DNA of 64,000 bases from Xestospongia muta. Its lineage: Eukaryota > Porifera > Demospongiae > Haplosclerida > Petrosiidae. This document shows positions 59,521 to 64,000 of the stretch, piece by piece. The stretch is from assembly GCA_963693285.1 (NCBI GenBank), contig OY848917.1:28335745-28399744 (forward strand). The letters run 5' to 3'. Position numbers and translations under genes: made by a program. Numbering within the stretch: position 1 is the first letter of the stretch; the number at the start of each line of letters is the position of its first letter. Below the pieces are notes generated by a model that was not told where the DNA came from, made no database searches, and was given only the letters and a program-made list of their open reading frames with translations.

Positions 59521-60066
59521 CAAAATTTCTATTTGAATTTAAAAAGCTAGCCAACTTTAAAACTGAAGTATTTTATTCAATGGAAGTACTGTAGTTTGCA
59601 GTTTGAATCAGACTAACATAAAAGTTGAAAAATGTCTTTGTTGTAAGTCAATAAAAGCTATCTTTAAACTCTCTTTACAAGCATAATAACTATTTATTCA
59701 CAGTACACTGTAACATACTAAATGACTGTCCACACCTCTTTTTGTTAATAGAATTTCCACCTTTACTTTTCATAGCATGTACTTACCAAATCTCTAATGT
59801 AATAAATTGATTAATATTAACACACACTGATATGAAGCTAATTAACTAACGACAAATTCTACTACAAAAGTTTAAATGATCTAACTACATGCAAACACAA
59901 AATAATAAAAATATAAAAATGTAGCCACATCAATTAAAGTCAGCTAGTAAGAAAATTAATGTGTTCAATTACTGAGCTGACAAAATAATCGCAGCTACAT
60001 GAAGAACAAGGCCATTATAATAGAGACCAACATGAGAACAGCAAAGGAAAGGAGATCTCCTTTGAC
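59513..60066 (-). repeat. Tyrosinase 3' flank, copy 2, with fragment of the last exon
   Basis: Matches 51745-52289. At its end, 59994-60064 carries the coding part of exon 4 (AACAAGGCCATTATAATAGA, then CCAACATGAGAACAGC), cut at GGAGATCTCCTTTGA. The rest of a third tyrosinase gene is absent. Confidence 0.88.
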
Positions 60067-60500
60067 TTGTTTTGATTATGAAAATATGAGGGGGAGTTGC
60101 AACATATATCACTATTATCAGGATATTGCATGTTACAATATAAAGATGCAGTCAGGATGAAGTTGTCTGCAACCTAAATCACATCACTTCCACATCATGC
60201 AGCCTGTGTGATGTAATAATTATGAAGTGCCTAGTATTGAACTAATCCTATCCCTAAATCGTAAACATTGATTTTATACAGTGATTAAAGTATGAACTGT
60301 CTATTATATAATTATCATAGTGAGCCATTGTATGGATGTGGAATAGAATGTCATAGATACAGTTACACCAAACTCGCTCAGTTACATTACTATCCAGTAT
60401 TAGTGGTGTATTCTCAAATGCAATTATTACAATATATGCTTCTTGTGTTGCTCAGTACTATTGCTAGACATCAAAGACATCAGATGAACCACAAAAACAT
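60064..60500 (-). pseudogene. Tyrosinase exon 1 relic, second copy, with flank
   Basis: 60064-60215 matches 51212-51350 (TGTTTTGATTATGAAAATAT, then GAGGGGGAGTTGCAACATAT) and so is the same decayed exon 1 sequence; 60220-60500 matches 51360-51665. It joins directly to the truncated last exon at 60064-60066. Confidence 0.72.
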
Positions 60501-60570
60501 TTGTATCTGTCTGTGACATTATGTACTTACTCTAGTTGCTATGGATATACTACTATAATGCACCACTATA

Positions 60571-60883
60571 CATTTCCAAGTATCAGGGTACATAAATTAA
60601 AGTGGGTGCAAAACTAGCCCACATGAGATGGTATTACATAACAAACCACGAGACTAATTTGGCTGTCAGAAGTGACCGCACTAATCTGTTTATATATTGA
60701 ACTAATGGATTATTAAGTAAGTAATGAATAATGTTTCAACAATCCATTAGTTAAAAATATAAACAGATTAGTGTGGTCACTTCTGACAACCAAAGTAATC
60801 TCATGGTCTGTTATGTAATACCATCTCATGTGGCTAGCTAGCTTTACACCTACTTTAATTTATATGCCCTAGTACATGGAAGA
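60571..60883. mobile_element. Foldback MITE of about 310 bp
   Basis: Arms of about 145 bp: the left starts CCAAGTATCAGGGTACATAA, then ATTAAAGTGGGTG, CATGAGATGGTATTACATAA and CAAACCACGAGA, GTCAGAAGTGACC, AACAGATTAGTG in complement. The right arm is the mirror image ending TTTATATGCCCTAGTACATGG. A short loop lies at about 60717-60740. No coding capacity. It lies between duplicated blocks of the tyrosinase flank. Confidence 0.85.
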
Positions 60884-60904
60884 CCCATCACATAAAGATC
60901 TAAA

Positions 60905-61435
60905 GGTAACAAGAGTCACTATTCAAAATAAACATGCACTATCTCATTTTATAAAGTTTGATTGCAAAATTTCTATTTGAATTAAAAAAGCTAGCCAACT
61001 TTAAAACTGAAGTATTTTATTCAATGGAAGTACTGCAGTTTGCGGTTTGAATCAGACTAACATAAAGTTGAAAAATGTCTTTGTTATAAGTCAATAAAAG
61101 CTATCTTTAAACTCTCTTTACAAGCATAATAACTATTTATTCACAGTACACTGTAACATACTAAATGACTGTCCACACCTCTTTTTGTTAATAGAATTTC
61201 CACCTTTACTTTTCATAGCATGTACTTACCAAATCTCTAATGTAATAAATTGATTAATATTAACACACACTGATATGAAGCTAATTAACTAACGACAAAT
61301 TCTACTACAAAAGTTAATGATCTAACTACATGCACACACAAAATAATAAAAATATAAAAATGTAGCCACATCAATTAAAGTCAGCTAGTAAGAAAATTAA
61401 TGTGTTCAATTTCTGAGCTGACAAAATATTCACAG
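60905..61435 (-). repeat. Tyrosinase 3' flank, copy 3
   Basis: Matches 51690-52220 and 59513-59993 with few differences. Leads into gene 2. Confidence 0.9.
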
Positions 61436-63214
61436 CTACATGAAGAACAAGGCCATTATAATAGAGACCAACATAAGAACAGCAAAGGAAAGGAGATCTC
61501 CTTTGATAATGGTAACACCTATAGAAAGAAATAAAGAATAAAATTGGAGATTTGTTACATTGACAGAAATCAAATATAATAACACAATAACATAATATTC
61601 ACCAGATCTGGGGGGAAGAAAGTCATAAGAATACCCAAAATCTTCTGCTCGTTTGAACATGTCCATATGTGTGTAGAGTGGCATGAAAGGAACAATACAG
61701 TCTCCAGAGCTATGTCCAGCAAACTTTCGATCATTGCTAGGTCCACCATATTCACCATCTGGATACCTTCGCAGCCACTGTTCAAAGATGGAATCTACCA
61801 TTGTGTGATGATTGATAAACACTGGATCATTAGGTGATGCTATATCAACCATTGTGCCAAATATAACTGGATCGGGACCATTCAGGTTGTCAACAGTACC
61901 TAATCCAAGAATGATGTGAACCTGTGTATGTTCACAAATGCAATAAAATATGCTAAACGAAAATAATTTCTGCAATGTATGCATGTTTAACATTGTGTGC
62001 AGTCACTGTGGATGCAATCAACTCAATCACTTACTAAGTTATGTAGTAGACGAGTGATATTATCAGAGCTAACTTCCATGTCAGGATTTGGGTCTGGGTC
62101 AGGATCAAATCCTTCCAGGAAATTTCTAAAAGAATTTTCAGCATGCTTGTTATATGGTGCATTACTAAATGAGCTTTTCTGTAATGCTAATTCAACTGTT
62201 TCTGCACTAGGCCACCTAGAGTAATCACTAGCACATTCAGTTTGTGAGGGACAGCGAATAATTGGCCTTATCCCAATAGGATTCCTAGGATCACAAGTTT
62301 TTGCACTGCCAGAAGGAAACCAACAAACACTCTTCCAATTGTTTCCTCCGTAGTACCTACTAATTACAGACCCATTGATACCACGTTGACCAAGTTTATT
62401 TACTGAAAATATACTTGTTCGGTCATCAGGGTCAGTCCAGTTCCAATATCGCACGGTAAAACTTGTGTCATTTAGTAATATTTGGACTTCTCTTTCAAAC
62501 CACAGCAAAAAGAGACGATGCCATGTCAGAAATCCAGTTGACTCATGAGCATAGTCATTAGCTAAATAATGTAAATGAGAAATATATAGTGATTATTTAA
62601 TTATATTTGACAGCTTGTCTAACGTACGTACCTGATCCTGAACTATTATGGTCTGCATTGTTTTTACCAACATAATGATGCATCCATACAAACATATCGA
62701 ATATAGAAATATCTACGGCTTCTGCATTAAGAGCATTTCCATCAGTTTCATTAAAAACTAGTATAACATAGCGACTTTCGTCTGCATTCTTTGATCTGTT
62801 CAGCATGGTGTTGTACTCGGCCCATTCGGCGTCGGTCATATCTGCTAAACTTTGACGTTGTCGTAGCGAAGATTTCGTGTTGCAGTCATTGCCTTCATAA
62901 CCAAATTTGCATTCTCCACAATCATAACCAGCGTAATTACCATTGCAGTGACAGGTTTGTCTAAAGAAATAAGAGGGCCAGTTGAGACGTGGATCACCAT
63001 CATCGGTATAGCGAGTATTACAATAGTCAGACACAGAAAGACATCGTCCTCGACCTAAATCAGTTCCACATGCTGTTGTTGCTCCGGATGGAATTGGACA
63101 ACATGTACGACTTGTCAAAATAGCTTTAGTGGAGCAAACTTTAGGGATTTGAGCTTGCACTAAACAGTAGGTCGTAATCGACAGCAGTAACCAGAGCATT
63201 GTCAAAATTTTCAT
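61436..63214 (-). CDS. Membrane-anchored tyrosinase (TYR/TYRP1-like), gene 2
   Basis: Exons 62632-63214, 62035-62561, 61603-61921, 61436-61518: every boundary lies exactly 9215 bp from that of gene 1, and intron lengths are equal, so the copy is recent or under gene conversion. 503 residues with about a dozen differences from gene 1 (for example CGTDLG for CGRDLG, FVWMHHY for FVWIHHY, IGIRPI for IGIWPI). Signal peptide, Cys-rich module, all six copper His, sequons and C-terminal membrane helix are kept. No stop or shift, so both genes appear functional. The upstream region diverges from gene 1 more than the gene does, beginning about 60 bp before the ATG, which could give the two genes different expression. 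Confidence 0.92.
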
Positions 63215-63260
63215 TTTCTGATCGTGATATGAATCACAAAGAAAAACTTGATTGAGATAG

Positions 63261-63267
63261 TTTTATA
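63261..63267 (-). promoter_or_regulatory. TATA box of tyrosinase gene 2
   Basis: TATAAAA on the minus strand, 47 bp before the start codon, as in gene 1. Confidence 0.65.
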
Positions 63268-63736
63268 ACTGCAACCCTGAGTGACGCTTAAAGACGTCAC
63301 GTCCTCTTCCAGCCTCTTTCCCGGAGTTCGGAAGTAGCATACGTCACCCGACCTGTCATCAAATCTGCTATACTCCTTTGATACATGCATATAGTTTTAC
63401 GTTAAATCGAATTTATTTCCATTAATACATAACTGTCTGTTGCTATGGACATAAATTACATTATCCACTTACCAGCAGCAAGGTCATGGTACTGGTATGT
63501 GGTTAATATAATTTATGATAATCATGTATTAATAGAAGTATATGTTTGATATATGTAAAACTATATACATGTATCAAAAGGAGTATAGCAGCTATGATGG
63601 TGGGTCGAGTGACATATGTTGGGTAGCATGTAGACACCATCCTGCAATTAGTTGACAATGAGGTAGTCCAAAACAGTATGTTTTAACATATTCCAATCGC
63701 ATGTTCATCAAAGTAGCTTGTTGTGTGGAATTGTAA

Positions 63737-64000
63737 GGTTTATAGAAACATTATAAAGATGTCATTTAACAATCAACAACCTTTAATATATATTCCCATA
63801 TTTTAATTTGGACATAAGTTAGGTTTATAGAAACATTATAAAGATGTCATTTAACAATCAACAACCTTTAATATATATTCCCATATTTTAATTTGGACAC
63901 AAGTTAGGTTTATAGAAACATTATAAAGATGTCATTTAACAATCAACAACCTTTAATATATATTCCCATATTTTAATTTGGACATAAGTTAGGTTTATAG
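63737..64000 (+). repeat. 85-bp tandem repeat running off the window
   Basis: GGTTTATAGAAACATTATAA recurs at 63737, 63822, 63907 and 63992, 85 bp apart, with units almost identical. The matching place upstream of gene 1 (about 54360-54445) has a single copy, so the array arose after the tyrosinase duplication. Confidence 0.95.

Noticed and set aside
1..64000. tRNA, rRNA, operons, bacterial-type terminators or origins
   Set aside because: None recognised; the window is metazoan nuclear DNA with spliced genes.

Overview
The window is animal nuclear DNA, most likely from a demosponge of the Amphimedon kind. This is inferred from three things. The genome is AT-rich. Genes have many very short GT-AG introns (42-60 bp in the HACD3 gene). 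The gene set is metazoan: Rab11-FIP, HACD3, START, death-fold protein, caspase and TYR-type tyrosinase, with DUF1647 and DUF7869 families typical of early-branching animals. I have not run any search, so species is a guess.

Layout. 1-3300 (+): 3' end of a Rab11 family-interacting protein gene. 3576-27420 and 27559-30365: two tandem copies of an ancestral segment of about 2.8 kb centred on a single-exon DUF1647-type glycosyltransferase gene (minus strand). Copy 2 is uninterrupted. Copy 1 has been blown up to nearly 24 kb by at least three transposons: a 14.46-kb Mutator-like (MULE) element (3961-18417) holding a 142-bp satellite array, a decayed transposase and a purple acid phosphatase gene fragment; a short MULE with an exon encoding a CXXC-like half finger (about 19658-21534); and a 4.4-kb MULE with SWIM, AT-hook and PHD motifs (22087-26486), which itself contains another repeat. 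Copy 2 supplies the empty site for the first and third insertions and shows 9-bp target duplications.

30675-33274 (-): HACD3 (very-long-chain hydroxyacyl-CoA dehydratase with N-terminal CS domain), first exon not found. 34753-36813 (-): START lipid-transfer protein, with an 81-bp tandem repeat grown out of one of its exon ends. 40786-46322 (+): a seven-exon death-fold (probably CARD) protein whose introns are all phase 1. 47523-50398 (+): a caspase with intact catalytic residues, one frameshift in the p10 region and a long acidic C-terminal tail. The two are neighbours on the same strand and may act in one death or immune pathway.

51139-63214 (-): a tyrosinase cluster. Two nearly identical four-exon genes (52221-53999 and 61436-63214, exactly 9215 bp apart) encode membrane-anchored TYR-type enzymes with all six copper histidines. 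Between and beside them lie tyrosinase fragments, three copies of the gene's 3' flank, two copies of a GT-microsatellite repeat, a foldback MITE and a broken DUF7869 gene. The window ends in an 85-bp tandem repeat.

Exon coordinates were read by eye from splice signals and reading-frame continuity; in every multi-exon gene described as intact, the phases add up. Coordinates of transposon pseudogenes are approximate.
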